A stretch of 64,000 nucleotides of DNA. It comes from Anastrepha obliqua. Its lineage: Eukaryota > Arthropoda > Insecta > Diptera > Tephritidae. This document shows positions 42,722 through 53,970 of this stretch, in pieces (position 1 is the stretch's first letter; each line of letters opens with the position of its first letter). The stretch spans positions 74,960,001-75,024,000 of the forward strand of contig NC_072895.1 of NCBI RefSeq assembly GCF_027943255.1, in the 5' to 3' direction. The translations under genes were made by a program, and so were the position numbers. The notes beneath the pieces are model-generated. The model was not told where the DNA came from, made no database searches, and was given only the letters and a program-made list of their open reading frames with translations.

Positions 42722-42805
42722 GCAGAGGAGGAGCTCGGCCAAACACCCGAAAAAGGGTATGAATATGAACTTTTTGCCGACTCCGAACGGCAGATGGTTT
42801 TTATT
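42722..42805. mobile_element. Rearranged SINE scraps in inverted order
   Basis: AGAGGAGGAGCTCGGCCAAA (forward SINE 3' part) is followed within 60 bases by GCCGACTCCGAACGGCAGAT, which is the SINE body in reverse complement. Two fragments in opposite orientation indicate a local rearrangement. Confidence 0.7.
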
Positions 42806-42847
42806 TCAGGCTACTAACGAAGAAAATGGAAAAGTAAAAAAGTTGTG

Positions 42848-43395
42848 AATCTCTCTTGCCAACAAGTGCTACTTTGGACTAAGTAGGCAACTGAGTAGTA
42901 AAGTCCTCTCTCGACGAACAAAACTAACACTCTACAAGACTCTCATCATGCCCGTCCTAACGTATGGCGCAGAAGCTTGGACGATGACAACATCCGATGA
43001 AGCGACGCTTGTAGTGTTCGAGAGAAAGATTCTGCGTAAGATTTTTGGACCTTTGCACGTTGGCAACGGCGAATATCGCAGACGATGGAACGATGAGCTG
43101 TATGAGCTTTACAACGACATAGACATAGCGCAGCGAATAAAGATCCAGCGGCTACGTTGGCTGGGTCATGTCGTCCGAATGGATACAAACGCTCCGGCTC
43201 TGAAAGTATTCGATGCGGTACCAGCTGGTGGTAGTAGAGGAAGAAGAAGGAAAGATCAGGTGGAGAAGGACTTGGCTTCACTTGGTGTGTCCAATTGACG
43301 CCGGTTAGCACGAGAAAGAAACGACTGGCGCGCTTTGTTAAACTCGGCTAAAATCGCGTAAGCGGTTATAGCGCCAATTAAGAAGAAGAAGAAGT
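42848..43395 (+). mobile_element. RTE-type LINE 3' end, 5'-truncated
   Basis: It starts at AATCTCTCTTGCCAACAAGT (thumb region) and ends GCGCCAATTA (43371-43380) plus (AAG)5 (43381-43395). Nearly identical to the 3' ends at 23643 and 63345. A DD41D mini-mariner sits immediately after the tail. Confidence 0.92.
42948..43298 (+). pseudogene. RTE protein C-terminal domain (open but truncated)
   Basis: An uninterrupted 116-codon frame, MPVLTYGAEAWTMTTSDEAT through FERKILRKIFGPLHV, RRRWNDELYELYNDIDIAQR, IQRLRWLGHVVRM to DQVEKDLASLGVSN and a stop. This is the post-RT region of RTE-clade LINE proteins. It contains no catalytic RT motif, so it is only the conserved end of the polyprotein, exposed by 5' truncation. 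Confidence 0.88.
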
Positions 43396-43399
43396 ATAG

Positions 43400-43945
43400 G
43401 GTTTTTCAGTAAGAGCGCTTCAACTTTTGAACTTTTTTGAATAAAACACAAACGGTTTGACTTTTTTAACTAATTTTTTTTTTATTATCGAGTTTGAACA
43501 TATACATTTAAGTATGAAATTCGATTTCTTTTGCATGACCACCGCGTGCACGTTTTACGAAGTCCAATCGTTGAACCCAATTTTCGACCACCCTTTTGAA
43601 TAAATCGGCCTAAATTCCAGCAATTTCGCGTTCAATATTGGCTCTGAGCTCACAAATCGTCGCCGGCTTGTTACTGTAGACCAATGACTTCACATAACCC
43701 CAAAACGGGACGGCTTGTTAAATGGACCGTAAAATGGCCGTAATGCTCTTAAAGTAGCAGCAACAGAACGATTATTTTCATAAAAAATTTGCACGATTTG
43801 CAATCGTTGTTCAAGTGTGTAGCGTTCCATGATGAAATGTATAGGTACTAATGAAGTTTACAAATGACAAGCGAAAAATAAAAAAATATTGCGTCGTTCG
43901 CCCTCCCTATCGGAAAAAAGTTGAAGCGCACCTATTGAACAACCC
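43400..43945 (-). mobile_element. DD41D mini-mariner in the RTE tail
   Basis: Left end GGGTTTTTCAGTAAGAGCGC and right end, in reverse complement, GGGTTGTTCAATAGGTGCGC; TA on both sides. Minus-strand coding: MERYTLEQRLQIVQIFYENN and TLRALRPFYGPFNKPS (start of the protein), then directly the far C-terminus (WGYVKSLVYSNKPATICEL, then a frameshift and VENWVQRLDFVKRARGGHAK). All catalytic aspartates are deleted. At 546 bp it has become a MITE. Confidence 0.88.
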
Positions 43946-43947
43946 TA

Positions 43948-45287
43948 TATAAGAGTGAGTCATTATAGGTTAGCTTTTAAACATACATATATGTATGATA
44001 ACGGTAAATTGCAAATATCTCTAAAACTTGATTATAAAAAATTAACTGTGATTTTTGGAATACATAGAAATTTTCATGCCAGCGGAATTAATAAATAAAA
44101 TACAAATTTAGACACTTCATAAATTTGGACTCACAAGCGCACAAAGCATTTAATTAGCTAGCCTAGCGTAGCGACAGCCATACACGGAAGTATTAATTTA
44201 TTGTAGACATGCCCCGCCCCCTCCATCAGTGTACAAAAACGATCACATAAAAGTGATAATTAAGCTGCCCAAATGCCCAAACGCTATTAATAGCGTGGTT
44301 TTAGCTATGCCGGGTAATAACCGATGCACGAGTAGACCTAAAAATTAGGTTACCTCCAATTATTAAAAAATACGCGACGGAGATTTGAAATTGGAATAAA
44401 ATGGATCGCTTAAATAACTAGACCAAGCGCAGCTGTCTTGCACAGCTGAAATCGAAGAGTGCTATGAGTTTGATTTGAAAATCAACAATTTCCTTTGCAG
44501 CCAGCAATCAACAAGAACGCATTGATTGTTAGCTGATGGTTTGTGCCTAGCAAACCAAATATCACACCTACCTATGCACACACACACACACAGCTTAACT
44601 CTCTTGCGGTTAGCTAACGGTATATGCAACCAACGAACCAACCAACCATCCAATACTTAACCACATTTCCGTATTGTTAAGGCTGCATTTCCTAGCACCT
44701 TAACACTCCACACTAAGCGGCCGCTGAAGGTGATTTCCATGTACGACCTTTTGCTACATGTATTAGCATCAACGAACGTAACCATGGTGTTGGAAGTTAA
44801 GTACCATGTGGCGTATAGGCTGTCGCCAACGCCATCAATGCAATTTCCGGCTACGATTGCCAGCACTCGAACGCGGGAATGCGCAATGGGGATAAGGAAG
44901 AAGAGGATGTATAAGTACAAAATCACGTCACTGTTGATGTTGTATCAGATATAAGAGTACTGCCAGGCAGACAGTTAGTTAGTCAGTCGTGATGGTTGAG
45001 GATTATTTGACCGTTTGCGGTTTTGCATTTCCGGTGGCATAGCAAACGAGACTCGGCGGCTGAGCAAAGCGTTAGTAATGTCGCTTAATTGGGTGCTTAC
45101 CGCTTGCTCTGGGAATATTTGGCTTAGCTTTGGTGCATTAAAGAGAGATCTAAAAATGAGGTATTTTTTCAGGTAGAAAGTGGGAGTGGAAAGTATTAAA
45201 TTCTTAGTAAATTATGCAAGAGAAAGCTTTATGAGTATTATATTTAGTATGTTATGTTAGTACGTTCGTAATTTTTGCAGTATAAGT
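43948..45287. other. Unassigned interval with small microsatellites
   Basis: (CA)n at about 44576-44591 and a (CCAA)n-like run at 44628-44650. The ORFs at 44657-44954 lie on opposite strands and have no domain. Confidence 0.4.
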
Positions 45288-45300
45288 AAACAAGTTTGCA

Positions 45301-46718
45301 AAAATTGCTTTATATGCCTGCAAACGTATGCTTGGAAGAAGATGGGGTCTTCAACCTAAGCATACATTATGGCTGTATAAGGCGGTTATACGACCCATTT
45401 TATCGTATGGTTCGGTAGTTTGGTGGAAAGCTCTAAGGAACGAGTACAATACCAAATTACTCGGCCTGTGCAATAACGGTCGGTGCAATCAGATCATGTC
45501 CTAGAGAGGCTCTCAATGCACTGACACACGTTATTCCAATAGACCTACATATAAAAAAGACGGCAACCATGAGTGCATTTAGGTTAAATGAAGCGGGTCG
45601 CTGGAAAGGAAAAACTTATGGTCACGCTAGTCTATTATTGCGACAAACTCAGTTAACCTCGGTGAGGACTGACTACATCGTCCCGATGGTAACGTTCAAT
45701 AGGGATTTTGCCACACTCTTTCCATCTAAAAAAGAATGGAATAAGGGATTCTCTCTAAACAACTTCGATACCACAGTCTATACAGATGACAGTAAAATGG
45801 ATTGTGGTGTTGGAGCTGGTATATGTTCTCATAGACTTGGAATAGAAAGATATATGCGTATCCCTAATGCTTGCAGTGTCTTTCAGGCAGAAGTACTGGC
45901 AATTGGGGAAGCTTGTAGGCTACTAATCGCAGATCTCTCTTTTAAGGGCAATATCGCTATTCTGTCGGATAGCTAAGCTGCAATCCAGGCACTGGGTTCA
46001 GCTACGACAACCTCTAAAGTGGTGGAGCAAAGCAGGAATATCCTTACCACCTTGAGCGAAAAGCATAAAGTTACCTTAATCTGGGTCCCGGGACATCGGA
46101 GCATCGTAGGTAATAGAAAAGCGGATGAACTGGCAAGAGGGGGATCTGCCATGAATAGTGCTCTTGCAGTACCAGTATTCACTCCACTAGGTGCGGCCAA
46201 GAATGCAATTTCCCTTAAATACCTTCGAACTGCAGATTGTAGATAGAGAGACAAGACGAAATGTAAAATCAGCAGAACGTTATGGCCCACCTACAACCTC
46301 AAGCAATCGTCGACATTAATAAACATGAAACGACGGGACACCTGTAGACTTACGGCAGTCATAACTGGCTTCTGATCTATCGGAGAACAAGCCGCCAAAA
46401 TGGGCATCCCTCACAACACATACTGTCATAGTTGTAAACAACCGGAGAAAAAAGAAACAATCTTCCATTTTCTCTGTGAATGCCCTGCCCTATGGAAGGA
46501 CAGAATGTCAACCATGGGCAAACCGCTGTTCGAGAGGCTCGAGCAACTGTCTGGCTTAGACGTCAACAACCTAATAAGGTTCCTAAACCGCACAGACTGG
46601 ATATAGTCCTGCTGTAAATAACTGTAAAACAATTTGGTAACGAGGATGTGGCAACAAAATGGTGCGGAAGCGCTAGTTGGATTCTGGATGGATCACCACT
46701 CTAACCAACCAACCAACC
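45301..46718 (+). mobile_element. LOA-type LINE, 5'-truncated, with perfect TSDs
   Basis: AAACAAGTTTGCA occurs at 45288-45300 and at 46719-46731, a perfect 13-bp target-site duplication. The insert starts inside the post-RT region and ends in a (CCAA)n tail, CTAACCAACCAACCAACCAA. It therefore lacks ORF1, endonuclease and the RT core. Insertion by target-primed reverse transcription is well supported. Confidence 0.92.
45302..46606 (+). pseudogene. LOA-type LINE C-terminal part with RNase H and CCHC-like end
   Basis: It opens with ALYACKRMLGRRWGLQPKH and YKAVIRPILSYGSVVWW (thumb/connection). The RNase H domain follows: YTDDSKMDCGVGAG (first Asp; usually TDGS), CSVFQAEVLAI (Glu), IAILSDS (Asp), WVPGHRSIVGNRKADELARG (usually GNEKADELA). 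The final segment CHSCKQPEKKETIFHFLCEC is the Cys/His cluster seen at the end of LOA/R1/I proteins. In-frame stops at about 45974 and 46244 and frameshifts near 45470-45560 inactivate it. The RNase H points to LOA or I over R1, Jockey or RTE. Confidence 0.85.
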
Positions 46719-46731
46719 AAACAAGTTTGCA

Positions 46732-47753
46732 GTGTTGGAGCCTTTTCTCAGGTTTAAAATTGGTTACCTTAGACGGCCTGCACTTAGTAAGAACTCACTC
46801 GGTGGCCACAAATCCACTTTATGGAGCATAGGAAAGATTTTTGACAGTTTCCGTTTAAATTTCTAAATCAATTTTGCCTCTTTCTCATCTCTACACCTCC
46901 TGCAGATATAAGTGCAATATTCTGCACCTAGTCCATTTCTACATATTCCCATCAAGCTATCATACAAACGCGTTACTCTGGTACTCAGCATAGCCCTTCT
47001 AATATTAGTAGCTGCTCTAATGTACTAATAAACTCGCGGAAAGAGGAATATCTGTGGGGCTTGTATGCATAAATTCGATTCTTCATATTTTAGATGCTTT
47101 ACTCCTTTTCTGCTTTTTAAATTCTCGAGACGTCTCAATATACCGAAACACAATACAGATTATTCTTCGAAATACTTAAACACGCTCTGAGCTAGCCGTT
47201 AGCGATCTTGGTACTTGATCACTTCCTGCCCCTTTAAAAAAATATGGGTCAAATCAGGACTCTCGGATTAAAAAAAAAATTATATTCAGAAAGTCTGTAA
47301 GGATTCACCGAAGAAAAGAATGAGAAAACGATAGGCCCTTTTCAAACTTCATTTCTGAACCACCAGTAAGGATTGGTATCCTTCACCGTTTGGAATGATT
47401 TCAGATTTCCAACCACTTCTGACAGGGAAGAGCGACGTATATAGTTGTGGTTAAAGTCAAGTAGGGTGCTCTGGATTCGTCATTCCAGAACACTAATTTC
47501 TGCTAATTGCTTATCCTTTAAAGGCGAATGCCAAAAACGAACCTATTTCTAAAACGGAAGTAGGTGTTGCTTTAAAAAAATTGTCAAGAGGCTGATTCAA
47601 GTGATTTTAATGGAGGTTGGCTTACTAGTTGCCGCTTCCATAATTAAATCACACAGTCTGATATATTCAACTATAGCCAATGATCCCTCAGACCTTACTC
47701 ACAGATTAACTTCATTAACTGAAGCAGTTTTTAAGAAGCACGTGTTGTTTATT
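46732..47753. other. Unassigned interval
   Basis: About 1 kb; no feature recognised. Confidence 0.4.
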
Positions 47754-47755
47754 TA

Positions 47756-48244
47756 GGGTTTTCCAAACAGAGGTGTTATTTTTATATAAAAACAATGCTA
47801 TTTCTTAATATAAATGATCGGATGTTTATTTCATTATAAAGAGGAATGTGTGCCGTTAACAGTGGAAAATAAAATCAGGCAAATGACTACGACGACCACG
47901 CTTACAGAACAATATCCTTTTCATGAAATTTGCCATAACCGAATTGCAAACTGGCTGCCCTATGTCCTCGATAGCCTCACGATTTCCATCTTTGAGGTCT
48001 TGAATCGACCCTGGGCTGTTGGCGTAGACCTTCTCTTTCACGTGGCCCCCAAAGAAAAAAGTCACAAGGTGTTAAATCACAAGATCTCGGTGGCCAATTG
48101 TGATCAATTCTTCGAGTCCTGTAAAAGATCAATGATTAAACGTTGTCCAGATCAAAACCATCCAATTCCGACCATAAAAAATCTTTAATCATCTTCCGAT
48201 AGCGCAATCTATTACAAAATAACACCTGTTATTGGAAAACCCTT
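47756..48244 (-). mobile_element. DD41D-like mini-mariner
   Basis: GGGTTTTCCAAACAGAGGTG and the reverse complement of the right end (GGGTTTTCCAATAACAGGTG) form the inverted repeat, extended by TTATTTT on both sides. Minus-strand coding shows NWPPRSCDLTPCDFF-like sequence (third Asp) and WGHVKEKVYANSPGSIQDL ending in RGGHLPD-like residues. The N-terminus and first two catalytic blocks are deleted. 489 bp in total. Confidence 0.82.
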
Positions 48245-48246
48245 TA

Positions 48247-48961
48247 TCTTCAGCCCCAAAACAAGCAGTACATTTTACAAGGCACATCGGTAAATGTTTT
48301 GGCGGTCGCAGGAGGCGAATGAAATTATTTGTTTATTGTTCCGTTGGTCTCACGTTTGACACTCGCCCACTATTGACATGAAGCATGGAATGATAGTACA
48401 GTATTTACTAATAACAGTCGCCACACGGTGGTTAAAGCCAAACAAACTTATTTATAATGAGTGCACGAAATTTTGCCTTTACCTATTCAGTTTATTATCT
48501 TCATTTTAAAAGTCATGAAATGCACACACTTCCGATTTCGATCAAAGCTGCTGCAATGAATGTAGAAAAAATGCAGTTTCCTAGTCACGATTTGCTGAAA
48601 TTTTTATATAAAGCTTTCATTTATGTGACTTATCAGCCTAGGCAGCCACTACTACATGAATACTCAATACCTGAAAGCCTTACATTTTGAAGCAAGTACT
48701 TGAACGAATTTTTATTTTGAATATGTTGTTTTTGGTTTCGTTAGATGGATGGTAGTTAGCACTCCATCAAAAATGTTCACACCGCGTAGATGTAAAAATG
48801 GTTTAGAGACTAAAAACAGCTAAAAAAAAACAAAGAAAATGTCTGAAAAATGTTGTTGAAAGAGGAATGAGTGTAAAATACAGTATTAACATTTGCTCGT
48901 TTACCCATTTGAAAATATTCTGTTTTTGCTTTGGCTTGGTTGTTGTTCTATAGCAGCGGTT
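48247..48961. other. Unassigned interval
   Basis: One 77-codon plus-strand ORF (48457-48690) without a recognised domain. Confidence 0.4.
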
Positions 48962-48965
48962 TTAA

Positions 48966-49752
48966 GGGGATATTCTAGTCTTTGAAAAAATTTGAAAAAA
49001 TCGGAAAATTTTTTTTTCAAAATTCGATAGTTTAAGTTTTCAAAAATATCTCCCTAAACGGATTTTTCAAAATTCGAATTATTTTCGAAGTTACAACTAT
49101 TTTAGTGACGCGACAGCTAAACTGGTTTGAGCGGACGGCTGTAACAATAGACAGGGGCAGGCTCGGGCTACCTGAGTGTGAATAACTCTCCCTTTTTCTT
49201 ATAAATAATACTTCCATTATATCTCCCGTTATAGTACATATAGCCACTTTCTAAATAGTTTGAAGGTCATTGCAACATATTAACAAAATATCTTTATTTA
49301 ATTTGCTTTTAGTTTGAGTTAGTTTCAGGTTAACCTCGAAGCTATTAAGGCGTACGAAAAAGTGAGAAATTCTTTGAAAACTCTTTTAATTTAAATTTCA
49401 AGTGAATTTTATTAGTGTTTTTAATATGGATAGAAAAATTGTTTCCCCTTTTCTCTACGTCAGACGATAAAGACATTCATATTAATTAAGAATTTGTCAT
49501 ATTTTTTTTTTCAGATGACCACAAGGGTAGGAATCATGTCGATGAAGACACTGCCTTTTGTTTTCCCCTTCCACTTCAAGGTCGCATAATTCCATGAAAC
49601 TTTTTTTATTTTATTTTTTAAATTTATTTAGTGTGCTCTTAAGATATAAATAAATAAATGATAAAAAATGGATAGTAAAAATATCAATAGCTTTTTTTTT
49701 ATTCACAGTCAAAAAATGCTCGAAACTCGGGCCTCTAGACTAGAATACGCCT
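48966..49752. mobile_element. Candidate TTAA-flanked DNA transposon, 787 bp, non-autonomous
   Basis: TTAA at 48962-48965 and 49753-49756 border a segment whose ends read GGGGATATTCTAGTCT and, in reverse complement, AGGCGTATTCTAGTCT (13 of 16 identical, the inner 11 exact). The inside is AT-rich with repeated TTTGAAAAA words and no ORF of note. The TTAA duplication suggests piggyBac or a related TTAA-specific group. The family is different from the 20858 MITE. Confidence 0.7.
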
Positions 49753-49766
49753 TTAAGTGGTTACAT

Positions 49767-50089
49767 GCGGCCGCCGTAGCCGAATGGATTGGTGCCTGAC
49801 TACATTCGGAATTCGCAGAGAACGTTAGTTCGAATCTCGGTGAAAGCAAAATTAATAAAAACATTTTTCTAATAGCGGCCGCCCCTCGGCAGGCAATGGC
49901 AAACCACCGAGTGTATTTCTGCCATGATAAAGCTCCTCATAAAAAAAATATCTGCCGTTCGGAGTCGGTTTGAAACTGTAGGTCCCTCCATTTGTGGAAC
50001 AACAGCAAGACGCACACAACAAATAGGAGGAGGAGCTCGGCCAAACACCCAAAGGGTGTACGCGCCAATCATATATATATAATATATAC
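49767..50089 (+). mobile_element. tRNA-derived SINE, copy 3, full length
   Basis: Begins GCGGCCGCCGTAGCCGAATG, A box at 49777-49787, B box GTTCGAATC at 49828-49836, full body, end GTACGCGCCAATC and a short (AT)n tail. It starts only 15 bases after the TTAA element. No clear target-site duplication found. Confidence 0.9.
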
Positions 50090-50309
50090 CTATAATATCA
50101 AGATATTTTGTATTTAAATAGCTCGGTCCTTCCATTTTCGCTCTTTCTTTGCTGCAAGACGGAGTTCAGTTCTTTTAAAAATAATCGTAATGCCATACGT
50201 TGCCGGAGCACATTTAATAATCTAGTGTTTATAATTAATTATATTATATACTTTAATATTTATCTAATTATATTTATCTCAACGAATAAAATGAAATAAA
50301 AAAACGAAC
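50090..50309. other. AT-rich spacer
   Basis: No feature recognised. Confidence 0.4.
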
Positions 50310-50311
50310 TA

Positions 50312-50725
50312 CAGGGTCCGGCACTCGAAGTGTAACCAACTTCAGACCGCTCGCGCTAAATGACAGTCCAGCATCCGCCGCATACTGAAAAATAAAAATG
50401 ATCTCAAAGTCAAGCCTTACAAGATCCAAAAGGCGTATGATCTCACACCAAAGTAGCAAGAAGTCAGACTTGAGAGAGCGAAAAAGTTGCTTCGCTTGGC
50501 TGAAAGCGGCTAATTTGCGAACATTGTGTTTTCTGACGAAAAAAATTTTAAAATTGAGTAATACGTGAACTCCCAAAACGATTGGGTTTATTTCACCGAC
50601 CGTTCAAACGAGAATTTGAGTCATCGATTGGCCACCAGGAGGCAGCATCCGCCACAAGTAATGGTTTTGGTCGCGCTAACCGCAGATGGGTGCTCTCCAA
50701 TCGTATATAATGGTTGGTAAGCATG
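50312..50725 (+). mobile_element. Tc1/mariner-superfamily fragment with 5' terminus
   Basis: It starts CAGGGTCCGGCACTCGAAGT after TA. The plus strand encodes, in shifting frames, VKPYKIQKAYDLTPK (linker), RLERAKKLLRLAESG, NIVFSDEKNFKIE (first catalytic Asp near 50534), YVNSQNDWVYFTDRS and HRLATRRQHPPQVMVLVALTADG, then stops before the second catalytic residue. The sequence style (PYK-Q, FSDEKNF, HPPQVMVW) is that of a Tc1/mariner lineage distinct from the D34D and DD41D families here. Which acidic residue completes its triad cannot be seen. Confidence 0.72.
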
Positions 50726-51675
50726 GCAATATGAATGTATGAGCGTATACTTTTTATAAAAGCTATTTGTGCATTTATTCTTTTTTTACTATCATCGCCA
50801 TTTTGTGTCACCACTAACTACCATATTTATTTCCGTCTACATATATAATTATATAGTATCTCCGCCCCTGCAGCGCCGCCAGCAGTACTATGAAAATTCT
50901 AATGGCGAGTTACCGCATAATGCCGCTGTCAGCAAAATGGCTTCCTGCATACTATGGGCGAGCCGGCTTCCCAGCGATTGGTGACAACTCAAGCACGTAC
51001 TGCTTAAATAGCTGTTCTCGCTGTTGCCCTCACTGATGCTCGTACAACAGCTTCTTTGGGCTGCAGCTGCTGCTGCGATAGCAATTTGGTGACAGCACGT
51101 CGCCATGAAAACGATGATTTTCTTTCACTTCCCCGCCAAAGTCGATGGAACAGCTGCAAATTGCAACTGCAAATGCACTGTATTTGCACAATCACTAGCA
51201 GACGTCAGTCGTTCTTTTGTGGTGATTGTCACATGGCTACTGATAAAGTTGTGGGCAAATATTGTCCACAACAACTGCACGTAAGCCATAGCCCAGTTGT
51301 GATACGAGTACTATGTACATAGTTGAGCGCTTTGACGCTTATTGATGACACATTGGTTATTGTTTTTGATATAAACGAGCATACATACATACCTGAATTT
51401 TCCGTTGCTGGTGTTGTTGTTATTGTTTTTGTTACCAAAGCACGTGACATCGCTATGTTTTATTTAACGTGGGCATGCTTTCGCTGCAAGCAATGCGACA
51501 TTTGGTTAACTTCTAAACTGGTTGGTTTATTGAGTAGGGAACAACTACAATAGCAATAACATCTGACATAAAGAATAAATCTACAAGGCAAAGTATATAG
51601 TTGGCGCAAGTTATTTAAAGCAGTATATCGTGATAGGTTCATGCAATTATTATATAATTTGCCCCTGTTTCTTTA
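50726..51675. other. Unassigned interval
   Basis: Overlapping ORFs of 60-88 codons on both strands (50769-51642), CTG/CAG-rich near 51050-51110. No domain or splice-consistent exon recognised. Confidence 0.35.
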
Positions 51676-51679
51676 GAAC

Positions 51680-52190
51680 CATTTTTTATTGGTTTGTTTC
51701 CCCAGGTTCGGCGTCATTTAACTGCATGCCAGTCAGCAGTTCGCTGGTGCCATCGACCTCATCCTGCTCCTCCTCCGGATTCGCAGAACGGAATATTTTC
51801 AGCTGGGCCTTCCGTATGCCGCACCGAAGTTTATGCTCCCCTTTTTGCAGTGGTTCAAGGCTCTCTTCTGTGATTTGAAGAAGGAACGACAAGCTGTGCT
51901 TCTGCGGAGCCTCCGCTTTGATGATCGACCAATCGGTCATCGGCACTGAGCGGTTGTGAGCCGGGAGATAGGGAATTAATTGATTGGCTTCAAACTTCGT
52001 GTTTGGTATCCAGATGCGAGCCCTCGGCCTTCGTGGTATTTCGCTGGCTGGAATGAGTTGAGCCATCCCAGCTGTTCTGAATTTCGCCAGTCGCGTTTGT
52101 CAGGAAATGCAATGAGTACTGGTTACCCGGCAACCGCGAACCACTTCCACCGAGTCGAAACCTGGACTTGTATATTGATTTATTGGATAT
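51680..52190 (-). pseudogene. LINE ORF1 fragment (DUF4780-like)
   Basis: The minus-strand ORF 51686-52066 begins MAQLIPASEIPRRPRARIWI and continues with MTDWSIIKAEAPQKHSLSFL, LLQITEESLEPLQKGEHKLR. The motif IPASEIPRRPRA plus a DW-(S/T)-(I/V) block and an (I/L)-NEES-like block is shared with the ORF1 region of the LINE at 56373-59825 (IPASEIPRRPRA there as well). This is the module usually labelled DUF4780 in insect ORF1 proteins. It ends with an acidic tail and a stop. The N-terminal part continues upstream in another frame to about 52190. Confidence 0.75.
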
Positions 52191-52199
52191 ACATTTCAG

Positions 52200-52980
52200 A
52201 AGCAAGGTAAACTATGTGTAGTAAAAAGTATACCCTATATACAATGCATTACCCCAAGGGTCTCCTCTCTCACTGACGTTGTTTATAATTGCCTTTGAGC
52301 ATCTAACGCGCATAATTTACAATTTTACAACAAGGAGATAGAAGACTGTACATCCGCAGATGGCCTTTATGTTGTAACAAAGCAACATAATATCCCAGAA
52401 ATGAAATTAAACCTCACGATCGTTCTTTATGCCAGCGATCAATGGTCCAATTCAACTTGTGCAGCAATTTCACTTGAAAAAACTACTCATCTTCATATCT
52501 GTAAAAATTTAAACTGTAGTAACTTAGTTATAAATCGTAATAAAACTACTGTTGAAAATGCTAAATACTTAAAAATCCTTTGATTATATTTTGATTGCAA
52601 ACATTGCTTTTACTTAAAAAAATTAGCTTCTCGTCTAAATTTTTGACACTTTTACTCTAAAGAGCTGGATACCAGAAACTATCTATATTATTATAATAAA
52701 AAATTGCCTCTGACTGGATCAAATACAATAACAGTTGCTAGCAAATAAACCCGCTTGGAATTTCTCTAAGGATATCTTCGACAACGACAATGATACAAAA
52801 TAAAAATTATACAAGGGTTCGTCATACGAGTATTCATACCCGTCTGTCATTTTTGTAACATCTTCCCACTAACCATCACCCATATCCGACCCAAGTGCCC
52901 CAGCCTTATACATCTCTGCCATATTTCAAAATTCATCTCTACTCTCTATCCCGAGAAAACCTAGTGACTCTTTTTTAGCA
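52200..52980 (+). pseudogene. I-clade LINE reverse transcriptase remnant
   Basis: Pieces on the plus strand: YPKGSPLSLTLFIIAFEHLTRII (VPQGSPLSPTLF RT motif, then EHLTR), a damaged YADD zone (GLYVVTKQHNIPEMKLNLT, where the aspartates are lost), WSNSTCAAISLEKTTHLHIC (AAISLEKT is typical of the I clade), VENAKYLKIL-like KYLGI thumb motif, and KLASRLN. Stops and frameshifts throughout. Confidence 0.68.
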
Positions 52981-53479
52981 GAATTAATCGTAAATGTTGA
53001 ATTTAAACTTAATTTTATATATTAAAAATCAATTAATATTATAATCAACTTTAAAATAGTTTGCACTATATTCTAAGCTCGAAAGCCGGTAGCCTTAATT
53101 GCTCGTGCGTTATAGTACTTATTGTGAATTAATTTAACCAAGAAAATAAAGATCGTCTATGTGAACATTTACTTAGTAGACGAATAAGTGTGTCAGCAGG
53201 CAGAAACAAAAAGCTTTCTTATTATTTTTACATAGAAGATGGTTTTGATTTTATTTTACATTATGTCGGTATAAAAAGGTATTTCCGTTTATTTCTTTAA
53301 TTTATTTTCGCCACTTTCTTCTTAGGGGATAGCCCCCTGCACAAATTTCAAAAATTATACTTTTTGCTTTTTATTTGAAAGATGCTCTAATATCTTAAAA
53401 ATTACATGTTCAAAGGATTGAAGTAGTAAAAAATCTATATGTTTGTATCTGAATTTCGGCGCAGCACTTCTCGGTTATT
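52981..53479. other. Unassigned AT-rich interval
   Basis: No feature recognised. Confidence 0.4.
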
Positions 53480-53970
53480 AGTTCAGCATCACTTAAAAAT
53501 TTCAGGTGCATTTAGTCCAGTAGCGAGCCCAGGATATTTGCGACGTATATGGAGAAAGTACCATCGGCGAGTCTACAACAAGGAAATGGTTTGAAAAGGT
53601 CCAAAAATAGCCATGGTCAAAAGGGAGCTCTACATTGCACAACTGCACCACGTGGATGAGGCTATTCCAAAAGGTCAAATGGGAGATCTTTCAGAATCCG
53701 CCGGATTCTCCGAACCTTGCACCGACCGATTACCATATTTTCCGATCCCTGTCAAACCGTATGAAGGGCGTTACCTTCGACAACAAAGAGGTCCTTAAAA
53801 CTGGCTCAACAACTTCTTTGACCCCAGACCAAGCAATTTTTGCGGAACGGCATCAACAAATTGCTCGAGAAGTGGGAAGAGCTTGTAAACAGCAACGGTG
53901 AATTTATAATTGAGTAATTGTTATTGTTATAATTATTGTTTTTTGTTCAAATAAAAGCCTTTGGTAGAAA
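53480..53970 (+). pseudogene. Mariner transposase, internally deleted
   Basis: VYGESTIGESTTRKWFEK (end of HTH 1) at about 53548-53600 is followed after a large deletion by KRELYIAQLHHVDEAI and, in the next frame, KVKWEIFQNPPDSPNLAPTD (third catalytic Asp block, PTDYHIFRSL) and the C-terminal LVERWEE-like region ending NGEFIIE. The first and second Asp motifs are missing. I found no convincing inverted repeats. Confidence 0.7.

Noticed and set aside
44628..44650. (CCAA)n run as the tail of a second LOA LINE
   Set aside because: The tract resembles the tail at 46700, but no LINE coding sequence precedes it on either strand.
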